A model generated the notes under the pieces. The model did no database searches. It saw only the letters and a program-made list of their open reading frames with translations, and was not told the origin of the DNA. This document shows, piece after piece, positions 1 to 11,845 of a stretch of DNA of 64,000 nt. The position numbers and the translations under genes were made by a program. The stretch is taken from assembly GCA_014338405.1 (NCBI GenBank), contig JTDE01000307.1, positions 64,968 to 128,967 of the forward strand. Reading direction: 5' to 3'. The first letter of the stretch is position 1, and each line of letters starts with the position of its first letter. The DNA comes from Paragonimus skrjabini miyazakii. Lineage: Eukaryota; Platyhelminthes; Trematoda; Plagiorchiida; Troglotrematidae.

Positions 1-1243
1 AACCATTGAAGGCTTCTTCATCCAAATGGTTTGTTTTGTTCACAGCGATAGTGCTTTATCGTTGTTGGAAACACTTCCATATATCTAATAAACTTTGAAT
101 AGCCGTTTCAGATCGGTATATCGTCTTCCTTAAAGTCTGCTTCACGGTAACGCTGTCATTCGCCACCTCCAAAAGGAATGCGGCAAAACTGTCAGCGTTT
201 GCTACACTCTTCAAAAATCGAACGTTTATTCTTTTCGATTAACACATGATATGTTATGAACTCTATAGATACTGAAGTTAGGAATTTTCCTAATTAGCTC
301 GTCGATCTTGTGAAATGGATACATATCAAGTTGGATAACCTGGTTAATTATCTGACAGTAATCCACAGCTATCCTTCACCTGTGTTTTCCATTACTAGTA
401 ACCAGCACGTGTGCTCTCCAAGGCGGTGTTTTTGTTCGCTTGTGAGTTTGTTTAGGAACCTTTTTGTTTTAGGTTGAAGAGACAGTGGCATCGATATTTG
501 GTAACAGTGTCAGACGCTTGGACAAAGATGACAATGTAACACGAGCAGCAACAAAGCCACAACGCGTGGATGATAGATTATACTCCTCAAACTCTATTTC
601 AACTTGTGTATGTTGTGATCGGTAAGCACGTCTACACATGCACCAGGCTCCTTTCAAAAGGAGCCGACTGGCAAGTCTATGGGAATGCGATCGTCCTCAT
701 ATTTGGAATCAGGATGGATCAACGACCGCATTTGTTTGAACAGTCCATCAACGCGACGCTACTACCCCAGGCGTTGAACTCCCTTGAAATATTCTTCTTC
801 GTATCCAGCTTTTCGAACCGTCGCGATGTGATAGGTCGTCCCTCTCAACTTGCTCCGCTTAATCTGTTCGTCGTTACTGCCTAGTAGGCGTTCTTCACGA
901 TTTCTCTATTCTCTGCGTTCTTAAACTTTTAGTTATAGATAGAAATGGTTGTAGAAACACTTGTAACCGTTGTCTTACGCGGCAAAATGCTAATTTATGA
1001 CAATTCTGTATCTTTTTATGTATTCACTTCCCCCAGAATAAACGATTCTCAATTATCCGTACTCTATGTGCTTCATTAGTACGGTTTATGTTTGTCTTGT
1101 ATCACCAGTCCAGTTCTTAGTTCGCCACATTCGTTTTTAGCGTGACCAGTCTTCATGACAAGTTTGTCTATTGCATTGGTCTTCTATCGTTTTCCGCGGT
1201 TGTTCCCGGAGCCTGTCGAACCTGTTTTGTTTGCTCCCATTAG
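1..1243. other. intron upstream of exon A, partial
   Basis: No exon was found on either strand. It contains one fold-back element end at 640-712, described separately. An open frame at 570-884 is read through that repeat and shows no domain. Confidence 0.6.
640..712 (-). repeat. fold-back family, terminal repeat fragment
   Basis: The segment around GGAGCCGACTGGCAAGTCTA, followed by GGGAATGCGATCG, matches the right-hand terminal repeat of the complete copy at 40871-41197. Only the terminal repeat is recognisable; the tRNA-like core is absent. It lies in a topo II intron. Confidence 0.6.
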
Positions 1244-1487
1244 AAATTCGAGACCGAACTGGCGATCGATGAAAGGGTCGCTAGTGATGCTGCTGAAAAG
1301 AAGGTATCGAAAGCCGCGGCTGCAGGTATCGGTCGTACTGCTGCTCAAAAGTCTCTGAAACGAGCTCAGGAGACCAAGCCAGATCCGAATGGCAGGCGCG
1401 TGTTGCCAATAGTTGATCCGGAATTACTGAAAAAACTTGAGGTTCACCGAAGAAAACAGGAACGCAGAGTCAATGCAGCTGCTGAAG
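1244..1487 (+). CDS. TOP2: DNA topoisomerase II, C-terminal region, exon A (first visible)
   Basis: Topoisomerase II passes one DNA duplex through a transient double-strand break in the nucleus. This exon is the junction between the end of the conserved core and the C-terminal tail. The acceptor is a pyrimidine-rich stretch ending in TAG (1241-1243). The exon is phase 0 at entry and leaves one nucleotide before the donor GTATTT at 1488. It encodes 81 residues: KFETELAIDE (1-10) fits the F-x-x-EL helix that ends the topo II core, and GRRVLPIVDPE (50-60) matches the GRR-hydrophobic-P-E motif that opens the eukaryotic tail. A basic stretch KKLEVHRRKQERR follows. The gene is partial: upstream exons lie left of the window, and I found none in 1-1243. 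The assignment rests on motif recall, not on a database search. Confidence 0.85.
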
Positions 1488-3415
1488 GTATTTGTCCACG
1501 TTTTGTCTGTTTATGCAATCGTACCCAACTTAGAGAGATGAAAGCCGAACAAGTTCTGTGGGTGAGAATGCCTTGAGAGCATCTCTCACGTTAGCTTCAA
1601 TAGCAGTGTTATCCGTTATGTAACACTTATTGCTCAACCAAATGTACATTGTTCACTTGAGTGTTTTCGTCCATGCTATGCCTCACTTCTTTCGGCTGGC
1701 ACCTGTGGGGCTAAATTACGCACGTCTCAGGATTTGTGCTCCACTTGAAATAGTGAACGTATGCGATGCCCTGCTCTTGTTACCGCCAAATGTCCCTACT
1801 GATTTGTTGACTAGTGAATGCGATCTCAACGTTGGTTCCCGTAAAGGGTTGCTCACTGTATGGCGACCTTGAGACCTAATGACGATTTCATTATCAACGC
1901 TGTTCGGACTGGCGTAAATGGGCTGGCGACGTTGCTATTTCATTTGTGTTTCTCACCGTTTGCTGAAACAACAGGTTTACAAGTGGTTTGATTTTCCTGG
2001 CAGATGTCTATCGCACCCACTTATCACATAGCAGATATTCTTGTTTCTCATAACCCACCCAACCTTTCGTTGGAATCGATAGCAGAGGTGGCGGCTAATC
2101 GAGCTCGTTGGCCTTGGTGTTGTTGCCTGTGATACAGACAATAAGTAAAGCGAGAGGGTGATAACAGCAACGAGGTTATCTGTCATGTAGCTGTTCCCTT
2201 ATTCTCACTTGTTTGTCACGCGGTCCTTTGTTCGTTTATTATGTTCGTGTTGGTTGTACAGTTTAGCCGAGGTTTCCATGAATTGAGCGTCACGCCCCTG
2301 TCTAAGCCGTGGTTGTTTATCCCACAGTTGTAACATTTGTTACTGCCACCGGTCGTGCTATAGTGAATAGTTTTAATCTGCTTTTCTCAACTTTTTTCGG
2401 TCCTTCGCGGGACTTTTATTTCGACCAAACGCTTTATCCGACTATTTACATGATCAGGCTTTAAAAAGTTTAAAAAAAATGGAATCATTAGTCATGTAGG
2501 AACCGCGAAGTCGGAGTCGAGTCACGTAAGCAAGCAAGCTGGTTGTCAGTGGTTTTACCCTGTTCGTGACCAGACCGGATCAGTTCACGCGAGTTATTGG
2601 GATGCGGAAATTTGGGCAATCTAAATGCTGTATCTTGGGATATTGAAAGCATACAGTAAGTGTGTGTCAACGTGCATCATATGAGTATCGCCCGGGACCT
2701 TGAGAACGGACACGCGACTGCTGATAACAGCGGTGAATTCATCTACCACCGGACAGATACTGCACAAGATGTGCAGCTTTCGGCCTATGTACACCGTGGA
2801 AACGTTTGAATAACAAAGTTCAACACTTTTGGGATTCACTTTATGGATCGATCCAGTCTCGACCTAGCCTATCAGAACTAATTAATGTTGGTTATGGTGG
2901 ATGTTCATTCGCTGAAGCTTAGATGCTAACACCCAACTTCATCGTTTATTTGATTCAACTCCGATCACTGTGATGGCACAGAATATGGTTACTGCCCAAT
3001 GACACCGCGATTCGGTGTAGGTCGAGGATTACTAACAACGAGTCATACCAACAGTACGTACTAAAGTTATTACAGCTGCTGGTCTACGCACTAGATGTCC
3101 CGAACTAGCATGCCATCTGTGGCGATGTGCTGTTCGTTTCTTTCCAAGTAGTTTGGCTGATTTTTAGTGAGAGTTTTCTCGGTTCTAATGGAATCCACGC
3201 TTGATTGGTCATTACTCACTTGTGCCAACTTAGTAATCTGTTATCTACCGTGTTATAAAAAACCAACGTCAGTTACTCTGGCCTTTCTACTCATACGGTA
3301 GACGTCTTTCTGTACTAATCAGGCAGATGATGACCCCCCTTGGAAAACGCTAATTTAATTTTGACCTTTTTACTGTAACACCGTTCACACTGTCTACCCT
3401 CGTTTTCCGATTTAG
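1488..3415. other. topoisomerase II intron after exon A
   Basis: 1.93 kb with no long open frame, no recognisable repeat and no further in-phase exon that I can support. Confidence 0.6.
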
Positions 3416-3655
3416 GTGGCTTGGACGCTAGTTTCGATAATGATGCGGATCTGGAGCTAGACGAAATAGGCACGAACGCCGTCGATGGTGATACTGCCGT
3501 GAAACCACTACTGATGCGTCTTGCTGCAGGCGGCACAAACACACAAGCCTTAGCTATTACGTCCGAAGACGCCGCCAGAGGTCGAGGACGAGGTCGTGGG
3601 ACACGAGGCGGTGCCGGTTCCAACGTGCGGCGACCTACAAAATCACGTGAACCTG
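3416..3655 (+). CDS. TOP2: DNA topoisomerase II, C-terminal region, exon B with first RG box
   Basis: The acceptor is TTTAG at 3411-3415. The two first bases complete the glycine codon begun in exon A. The exon encodes an acidic segment (DASFDNDADLELDEIG), then a neutral stretch, then an arginine-glycine box, RGRGRGRGTRGGAG, at about residues 136-149 of the visible tail, followed by RRPTKSREPG. The donor is uncertain. I chose GTCAGC at 3656 because the upstream REPG resembles the KEPG of animal topo II and leaves the one nucleotide the next exon needs. GT at 3647, at 3611 or at 3593 would also keep phase. The frame hits a stop soon after 3655, so a donor must lie before it. The next intron is only 157 bp. 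Confidence 0.8.
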
Positions 3656-3812
3656 GTCAGCGCAACTCAACATAATTTTGTATTTAATTTTTGCACATTG
3701 ATTCATTATTTACTTCGAATAATTGCAATTTCATCAGCATCATCGTTATCACCATTGAGCGGGCTTCTGTGTTATTTTTTGGTCACACTGATATCATATT
3801 TTGGCTTTCCAG

Positions 3813-3947
3813 GTGCCGGCCCGTTGAAAAAAGCAACCGCTGGTGGGAAACGAAAGCACAAACCATGGGAATCAGGCAGTGAATCCGAGTTTGGCCAAAC
3901 CAGTTCGGCTGATAGTGATGAAGAATTTGAGGCGCGCATTTCTTTGG
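3813..3947 (+). CDS. TOP2: DNA topoisomerase II, C-terminal region, exon C
   Basis: A short exon between the acceptor TTTCCAG (ends 3812) and the donor GTTAGT (3948). It enters and leaves with one nucleotide outstanding. The peptide runs from a basic block (KKATAGGKRKHKPW) into a serine/acidic block (ESGSESEFGQTSSADSDEEF). This basic-then-PW-then-acidic order copies the KKRNPWSDDE arrangement in the vertebrate topo II tail, where such segments carry nuclear-localisation and casein-kinase-2-like sites. That function is family knowledge and is not shown here. The following intron (3948-4127) is 180 bp. Confidence 0.85.
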
Positions 3948-4127
3948 GTTAGTTTTTGTTGTGGTCGACTCATCTTCACACCCATGAAGCACACATTCTC
4001 CTTAATGTCTTAGCTTTTACATGATTTTTTTCCAGAAAGAGTTGGTTTTATTTTGGCGTAAATTGTTTGTTGCATTTATGGCTTATGCTAGCTGGTTCTA
4101 AAGGTTTTCACTGTTCTCGTTGTGCAG

Positions 4128-4341
4128 GTTCTCCTACTAGGGAACGTACCCAACGTGCTAAAGCCGCCAAGGTTAATTACCGTATTGATAACGATGATGA
4201 AGATGATGAGGACGAAGACAATATGAGCAAAAAGGGCTCAAACGAAGATGATTTCAAAGTAGTCGATCATGGTCAGGGTTCCAAAACACTAGACATTCCA
4301 ATAGTCTCTGTTCAGCAGCTTCCAGCTTCTCAAGAAGACGA
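4128..4341 (+). CDS. TOP2: DNA topoisomerase II, C-terminal region, exon D
   Basis: The acceptor is TTGTGCAG, ending at 4127. The donor GTAAGT at 4342 is a perfect consensus. The exon enters with one nucleotide outstanding and leaves with two. It encodes GSPTRERTQRAKAAK, then an acidic run rich in D/E (NDDEDDEDEDN), then a mixed segment ending IVSVQQLPASQED. The TRERTQRAKAAKVNYRID stretch parallels the R-R-A-x-x-x-KY-x-F blocks of animal topo II tails. The exon is followed by the 9.5-kb intron 4, the longest in the gene. Confidence 0.85.
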
Positions 4342-6037
4342 GTAAGTAAAATCTGTTTTCCATTTCTTCTCAATCTACATATACTGGACAACGGTAGCAG
4401 TTACTGTTCGTAATACAGGACTGATGCTATAATTTCAGATGGCCTCTCCCATGGTTAAATGCATGTAAACGTGCAAAATACAGAACATCAAATCATTTTA
4501 GCAGATTTTTGGCCTTGTCAAGTTTAAAAGAATGCAGCTCGACTGAACTTCATATTCTTTGTACAAAGCAAACATTGATACACTTAACGCACTTTCATTA
4601 ACGTTATGCGGGTTCATTTTTGCCGTCTTCGTATGTGGGCCCTGTTTGGATGTCTATCGAATCCACCATATTGACCTTCTTTCGTTATTGTACCAAGTCC
4701 ACTTTTCACCGTAAACGTAAACGTGTGACAGAAGAGGTTTGTTTTATTTCTTCATATCTGGATCTCTGCCAATTATTGAAGTACATGTCGACCAAACCAC
4801 TTCTTTCTTGTACCCAGCAACCGATCCTTGGGCTAAGTATACACAAACTCTCTTGAGATTATATTCGTTCCTTCAGGCGATCATCTCGACCGGTTGGAGT
4901 TCGCTCACTACAGGCGACATCTTCGTGATTTTTATCTTTGGACTTGCATTTTGTAGACCTCAAATTCTCTTTCCACGATGTGTCTTCACCACAGGTTGCT
5001 TGTGTGTTTTCAGTTGCTTTACCAGCTTTATGCCCAAGTTTGGACTCGACGTGTCCTAAGTCGCAGATAACGTTTTCCACTTCGCGGTACAAGGCTTGAA
5101 TATATATGAGACGTCAAGATTAGCTGCTTTTCACATGAAAAGAAATCGTTTGTTAATTCAGTTACTTCTGATCAAAATCATCTTCCACGAAAAATGTGAG
5201 AGCTTTCTGAATGGCGTGTTAGTCACTTTTTATATAGAATTATGGACACCTAACAGATCATAAACAGACAACCTGTAAAGGTCTTGACCTGTTAGAGGTT
5301 AATAGATACTGAGGCCATATCTTTACCCCCTGGATCGAATATCCAGTGTTGTCATTAGTCACCGCTACGTCGATCTATTTGCACGCTCTTTTCACGTAGA
5401 CTACAATATTTTCTCTTCATACTAGACCCCCTGGGGAAAATGAAAAGTGTTCACTGTGCGGAGATGCTTGGGGCTGTGATTTGCCAATTTAAACTCTTAC
5501 TGCTGAGTAATCCGAAGTGTTTGCACTTGTGAATAAATTGTTTTCTAATTGACTGCGGTCTGGGCATGCAATGATGCCTCATTTGGTACACCGTGTGATT
5601 GGGTCAACGTAACTCGTAGTCTTAGGTGTAGTGTGGGTTCATCCTGACACATGTTAACTTGTCATTGGGTTGGGTTTCACATGGTATGTTATTCGAGGGA
5701 TTTATTTCAGTGTAAACAGCTATCGGTGTTTACTAAGACCAACTGCTTGAAATATCCTTATGATACTCTGCATCCCTAGGCCATCAGATGTTTCGTTTTG
5801 ACAGTGTGGATGATAAAGGGAGACTCAAATGGCGGAGATTGATATGTCATTTGCAAGATATTATTCCTCAATGGGATTGATAGGCTGGTTTGGTGCCGGC
5901 AAAACAATGTAGTGCACCGTCGATCGTGGTGGCAGACAAACACTACGGATGTGGGTAACGACTGTCACCATGGTTTGCAGCATGTGTTTACAATTTTGTT
6001 TTAGCAAGGACAGTCCTATACACAATTTCCAAGCGGC

Positions 6038-6535
6038 TCAAGCCACTACGCGGTTGCTCCAGAATGTGCAGTGTAGGGAGGGGGGGGGAGAGTAACGTAT
6101 ACTTTCAGTGAAGAGCAGTTCTAGATACAAAAGGTTTGTTGCACGGAGGTATTCACTGTGGACAGGGTCTGCCGTGTGTCCTTCCCAACGAAGTAGTAGC
6201 CTAGGACGACCTAGCGGCACGATGTTTTCTAGATAACTTGATCGTTCTAAAACTGTCGACAATAATTCGTTAATACACCAATGTAGCTGACAGACTGATG
6301 AGAAAAAACCGGATTTATCTAAGCTGGAGGGTGAGTGACTGATCCAATCCACTTCGAATGCACTGTTCAGCGGTTGAAACAAACTTAATGACACGTCCGT
6401 AAGGAGATTTGCGGTTAGTCCAACACGCATTTCCCATTTATCATCGGAAAGCGAACAGGCTAGCATATTTGTTATGACCCGCTGGTCAACGATAACGAGA
6501 AATATCTGGCGCACGAATATACGAATCACGGACAC
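6038..6535 (-). other. unassigned open reading frame, 165 codons
   Basis: The longest uninterrupted frame in intron 4, beginning with a hydrophobic stretch (IFLVIVDQRVITNMLA). I recognise no family. It has no repeated motif and no flanking splice pattern that would make it an exon, and it runs antisense to topo II. It may be a decayed repeat or a chance frame. Confidence 0.15.
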
Positions 6536-7694
6536 GTTGCACAGAGCGTAACGTTACCCAAGGCATCAGAAGAACACAGGAGACCTTGACCTTCAGCCGA
6601 GAATATATTTGCTATCAAACCAAAGGCAACATAGTAGACCAGCGTCTGCGTATATATATATTGTTTTTGAATAGGCTTGAAGATTCCCACCTAAATTGAT
6701 GCATTGGAAGTGGAATAGGCCAATCAGAGACAATGGAGAAACGTGCACCAAAGTTAAGTTTTTGCACGTTATGACGCGGAAAGATAAAATTCAAAATCCT
6801 AAATTATTTTCCGAAGATATCTCGAATAGAACGACAAGGTAGCGAACAAGACTTGTTTTCTGTGTTTGATCATCAGGCTAATTACAACACAATAAATATG
6901 AAAACAGTAACTGGGGTGAGTCAGAGCAACGGTCAATAGAAGTGACGGATAGCGTGTGTGTTATCAGTTAGGGGAAAATAGACTTTCCCCAACCATATTC
7001 AGCCTTGCTTGTCCTGGACAATCCGGAGTGTCTGTTCCATAGTAAAAATACGCTATTCAGTATGGACGGTCTGTGCCTTCTTTTATGTTAAGATTTGCAG
7101 ACAATATTTTCGCGCTTGTCATTACTTTTCCTTATTTCACTATCAGTTTAAGATGTAAAAGTATACTTTTCTGGTGTTGCTCTGTATATTTACTAAAGCA
7201 ACTATATTTACTAAGCGGGTGACACTGGCGCTGTGTACATACTGTGCGATCGCAGCGGAGATTTGCTTTAACAAACTAACTACAATGACGGGAACGTACT
7301 GGGTGGGACAAAATTAACAGATGTGATCCATACTGGACGCATATCCTTATTTTGACAAATACGGCTTTCTTTCAGTGATGTACAGAGAGCGTTCAATGTT
7401 CTGACTCGGCTGGAAGGCTTAGCAGTACAAATCCATGTTGATATTCCAGTGGTGCGTTTCCACTTCCATCTGCGCTAACGCGACCAGATTAGTCCGAACT
7501 TCTTTGTAAATGTAGAGCAATACGAGAAAAAATGATTACGACAACTATAGTCTACATTATACGGATCGGTAGTCTCCAAAATTTTCCGCCTTTCGCCACT
7601 ATTATTCATGAGCATCAGCTCATCGCCCTACCACCTCATGCACAACGCGAACACCAAACTCACATTAGGGACAACTAATTGCATTACTTGGTTA

Positions 7695-7860
7695 ATACGT
7701 GTTGAATATCAACCCCAGCTTATCGTAGCCCTCTCGTTCCGACAGATTTTTCAGTCGGTTCCGTTTGAAGAGAACTGTACTAGACTTTCGCTCTTATGGC
7801 TCGTTAGTAGTACATTTCCTTGTCACGACCGGGATTTTAACTCTGACAATATTGACCAAG
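7695..7860 (+). repeat. fold-back family, diverged left half
   Basis: From the terminal GTTGAATATCAACCCC through TTTCAGTCGGTTCCGTTTGA, then CTAGACTTTCGCTCT and TCGTTAGTAGTACAT, to GGGATTTTAACTCTGA, the order of blocks follows the left half of the copies at 43094 and 55030. Substitutions are frequent. The left end and part of the tRNA-like core are kept; the right arm is not recognisable. Confidence 0.6.
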
Positions 7861-8639
7861 AACGACTGAATTTTCATGTACGTGAACTACGATCATCTGT
7901 GGACGATAGTCAATTCACATTAACCATAAAATACCCCATATACCTGCTAATAAGCATTATTTGATGTTATCCAATGTGATACTGCATACATATTCAAAGG
8001 TCAGTTCGGTGATATCACGTTACCAGTATCAGAGTGAAGGTCACTGGGAAAGAATCGTAGATCCTCCAAGTTGATTTAAGCGGAAGTAAGCAACTAGTCT
8101 GAAGCTTCGCCCTGTTAATGACCTCGTTGCAAATTGGTAAAAACATCCTTATCTTTCCCCACAATTCCAGATAATGTTCACGGGTTTCTTTGCGCACTCA
8201 AAAGTGTTGGTGTGATTTTTTGAATCTTGGTCTCAAATCAGCTGTAACTGATCCTCATCAAACTTTCCTGTTTTCTCGTCACGGTTTCTCATTAGTTTTG
8301 TTGTCCAGTCTAAACTGCGAAACCTTTACAACTCGCTGACATGCCTTGGTGTGCACACCATACCCTAAATTATTTGTCCTGTTTTTATTGTCTCGCCCGT
8401 GCCAGATAAAAGCTTGGGATAGCTTCTGCTGACCAATACTTCGTTTGAGGAGACTTAATTTTCACAAAACTGCCTTGATTTCTATAAACTTTCTTCGTTT
8501 CGTTGTTATTGCTACCTTTAAGAGTCGAAACTAATTCTTAGCCATCACGAACACTGTTCTTTTAGTTTACTGGGCAGAACATACCATTTTTGAAGTGGCC
8601 GTATCGTAGTTTCAGAATGCGTATGACGCAGTTACTTCT

Positions 8640-8890
8640 AGAGAACCGCCGTACCTCTGTGTACGGCAGCAGACGTTGAAAATGTCAGTATAAAACGTTA
8701 AAATCTCCGAGTATTCCAAGCTTTGAGTCGTCTTGTTTATCGCAGCGGAAAATTTAGCGACACGTGAAGTTAAACATTCAGGCCTCAACCACAATATCCG
8801 TGTGTTAGGGCACCTGTTTTGCTGAGAGGGCCATACCAACCATGTCGTGCTAAGCCTTCATCGTCCCGACTCCTTCGAGTGACCATACAT
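8640..8890. repeat. unclassified dispersed repeat, copy 1
   Basis: Shares blocks with 13300-13610 in the same orientation and order: CGTTAAAATC, GAGCTTTGA-like, GTTT-TCGCAG, TATCCGTGT and CTCCGTCGA-like. Antisense translation of both gives a weakly shared CLTS-x-x-AKF segment. That suggests retroelement coding sequence, but I cannot name the family. Confidence 0.5.
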
Positions 8891-9735
8891 TTAACAGATG
8901 GCAGAATGACATGAAAGTCCTGCGTTCTATATAAAAGAAAACTATTTGGCCTGACCGTTCACGAATGAACAACATTCAAGCTTATAGTTCACTTTGGCTC
9001 GGCTCAAATTGATGACCGACTGTCCGTCCATCGGTGAAATCAATGACTACCTCGGTTAATCTATCATATACTCGGAACATGGTTCCTCTTGATATCTCCC
9101 ATTTAGATCTAACGTTACCTCGGGTCCACCTGTAGGGGCCGAACTAGTCACTAGGCATGTCTGATAGTTAATCGTTCTGGCTGTCTTCCTCTCTTGGGAT
9201 AGATAGAGCAGATAGTGGCTGAATCTGGAAAGTATCTAGATTAAGGTCAAGTGGCAGGCTCCGATGGCGTTTATCCTGATGGAAGGTCTGACTGCATCTT
9301 TACTGCAACGGAACTGTTACGGTTGCAGAATTCTGTGATAGAAAAGTCAGCCGGACCAGACTCCAACCAAACTAAAACGCAACAGGTGGAGACTGGCATC
9401 GGACATATAGTACGTAACCACAGTAGCTTATGGACGGTATGCAACGACGTAATCGATTTTTTTCTGGGCCGCATAATCGCAAGCGCGTCGATTATACTGA
9501 AGGTCTGTCAGGTGTACTACAGTCTCATGGACATAATGGCGATATCGGAACCGGCGTCCGTTTGACTGGTGTGAGGTGACCGGTTGGGTGTGCGTCTAAT
9601 CGCTTCATTCGTGCAGATCAGAGTTGTATGTTTGAATGTAGACGTAGCTATTTTTTAATGGTTAGATCCCCTCCCCTTCCCTTTTTTTCCTTCTCTCTTC
9701 CTATACAGCGTTTGCTTTTTCTTTGTGGTTGTGTG

Positions 9736-9790
9736 GCAGTTAAGCATAAGTGTGAACCACTGATGTATTGCTGTCTGTGATGATGATGCT
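9736..9790 (+). repeat. retroelement 3' end with TGA-repeat tail, copy 1
   Basis: GTTAAGCATAAGTGTGAACC followed by ACTGATGTATTGCTGTCTGTGATGATGATG. The same sequence is found inverted at 29297-29358. The trinucleotide tail is typical of RTE-type LINE 3' ends and the SINEs that use them. The sequence upstream (9560-9735) could belong to the same insertion but has no second copy here to prove it. Confidence 0.55.
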
Positions 9791-10959
9791 GAATAGGCGG
9801 ATTCCTTCTTTGTGCCCACTCTTTCACTTATTGCAGTGACCCTCTTTGGAGGAAGTGAGATATTTTCGAGAAACTCTCATTGGAAATGGATACCCTGAGA
9901 GATTCATAGACAAAAATCTGCATTCCGATATGAAACTTGTACTCTTTGGAAAAATCTAATCGTGCGAAATGCCATGCGCCGCATATCCAGCGTGTTAATA
10001 GTTTTCTCGTCGGAGCTGGCCGATATAATGATGTGATGATTGTCTGTTTTAAGAATTTTGTCGTGCTGATTGAACTCAATATATAGTTGGAATGCTGAAC
10101 CATGGCGGAATTCTGGTTCGCATTGATGAGACGTGGCATTCATCTACAACCTTTATGGATCACGCTCGTTCTTATTCAAGAGCCACGTGCTGTTGTACGT
10201 ATTCATGAGAGGAGGAACGTCTGTAATCTTCGGGACTGTCAATTTCGAAATAGTCCTGGGAGTCGTATTTGAATTCAAATTTCCCACGCAATTAATAAGG
10301 GGGAGCTGTCAGACTGATTGCACTAAGCAGTTATCAATCTTGGTACGAGAACACGGATTAATAGAGTTGCGTCAGTGTTATAAAAATCAGAGTATTATTA
10401 ATTGGCAGCAATAGCGCAGTGTCACAAGCTGTACTGTGATTAACCGAACAATGAAACGAACGAATAACGTTTGCTTAGGCTGTATCTTAAAACGACGTCG
10501 AGTTGGTCCGTTGCTGGACCGTCTGTTGTGTTGGGGTTTGGATGGGCAGTAAATCGAATAGGTTGGTCGTGACAAGACCCCTCCGTTTTGTTGGATGTTA
10601 ACTGAAACGTTTGCATTCGGGGTTCATGGTGCAGGTGTTTCTGATGGGTTTTTGCGAACACAACTCTGTTTAATAACTTCATCAATACAGTATGAAAACA
10701 TGCTATGTTAACATTCCGGTTACTATCACTAGTCGCAGAGGCAGCACATGCAGATTATATCCGACAAAGAGATAGGGTACGGAAGTCAAGCCTTCAAAAA
10801 AATGATAACAGTCTTCGATCGATTACCTAGAACACTGCTGTACGGTATGCCCTGGTTTTGAATATTCGGACATTTTGCAATTTTGGCTCTAATTTAGAAG
10901 TGGGTCATTTAGTGGTTGTGTAGAACGTGCTCTGCGTTTCACTTCAGAGGTCAGCTAGG

Positions 10960-11845
10960 TAACACTAGAACTTAACACCCCGAAGTCAAATCAAACTGAT
11001 GGTGAGGTAGATACCATCGACAACTAGCTGTCCCGTCCTCAGGAACTAACTCGGCATGGCCCCCTACTCACCCATTACGTGAGAATAGTGCTGTGCCAAA
11101 TCATCACATTTCACAAGGCGCTGTCGTAGCATGTACAGGCGTTTCAGAGTGGTGGACCTGTTGTCAAATGACAGGAAGGATCCAAGACGCCAAGAGAGGG
11201 TTACCTCGTAATAACCATCAGGTAAACGTATTGGCGTCTCCATCAACCCAATAGTCTGACTATCATCAACAGACATTTCCTTTACGGGGCCCGCGTCGAT
11301 AAAGTCTTGTTGGTGCAGTCTTTCCAAGTTATATTGTAGCGCATCGATGCCTATGAAGTTCACCGCCATCCGAGCATTGACTGATCTTCCAACTGGGCCC
11401 ACCAACATCCACCGTAGGACTGTCTTAATCGAATGTGGTTCGTGCTTCTTTCCCTTTCGCTGATCAATGACCCAGTGCGCTTCTGGGACGTCACATCCAA
11501 TCAATACACCGATATTGCCGTTGGAGTATGGGCCAAACTATATATCCCGTAGATGCGGCCATGACAATAACTGTTGCGTATTCGGACGAAATGTACGTAA
11601 TTTAGGCGACACGTTCACTGACCACGCTTGGTCAATATGAATGACTGTCTTAGAATTAATGGAAGCAACATCGAACTGGACGGCCACCGATCCAAACAAA
11701 TTTAGGTGGTTTTCCCCCGGTCGCTTTAGAACCGGCAGGATGCCTTTGTTGGCTAATCCATATTGTGATGCACTTCCGCATAATATACTTCGAGGTAATC
11801 TTTGCTGTACACCGGGGAAGGTTGTGGGCAGTATCTCATATTGAA
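10960..11845 (-). pseudogene. BEL/Pao LTR retrotransposon fragment (protease to start of reverse transcriptase)
   Basis: Antisense to topo II. Reading down from 11840, one part translates to a segment with VAVQFDVASINS, then PHLRDI. Next comes LIGCDVPEAHWVIDQRKG at 11504-11450. This IGCDVPEAHW block is the classic linker after the aspartic protease in BEL/Pao polyproteins. It is followed by the VLRWMLVGP segment, the DDSQTIGLMET and RLPDGYYEVTLSWR blocks, and in another frame HAELVPED and WYLPHH, which lead into the reverse transcriptase. Frameshifts near 11520 and 11050, in-frame stops, and the absence of gag, integrase and LTRs show a dead fragment. Confidence 0.85.

Noticed and set aside
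3315..3623. Minus-strand open frame rich in proline and arginine
   Set aside because: It is the antisense shadow of the RG box in topo II exon B.
4699..4736. Exon-like block coding HRKRKRVTEE before a GTTTGT donor
   Set aside because: Basic composition fits topo II, but in the phase left by exon D it runs into TGA, and its exit phase does not fit exon E.
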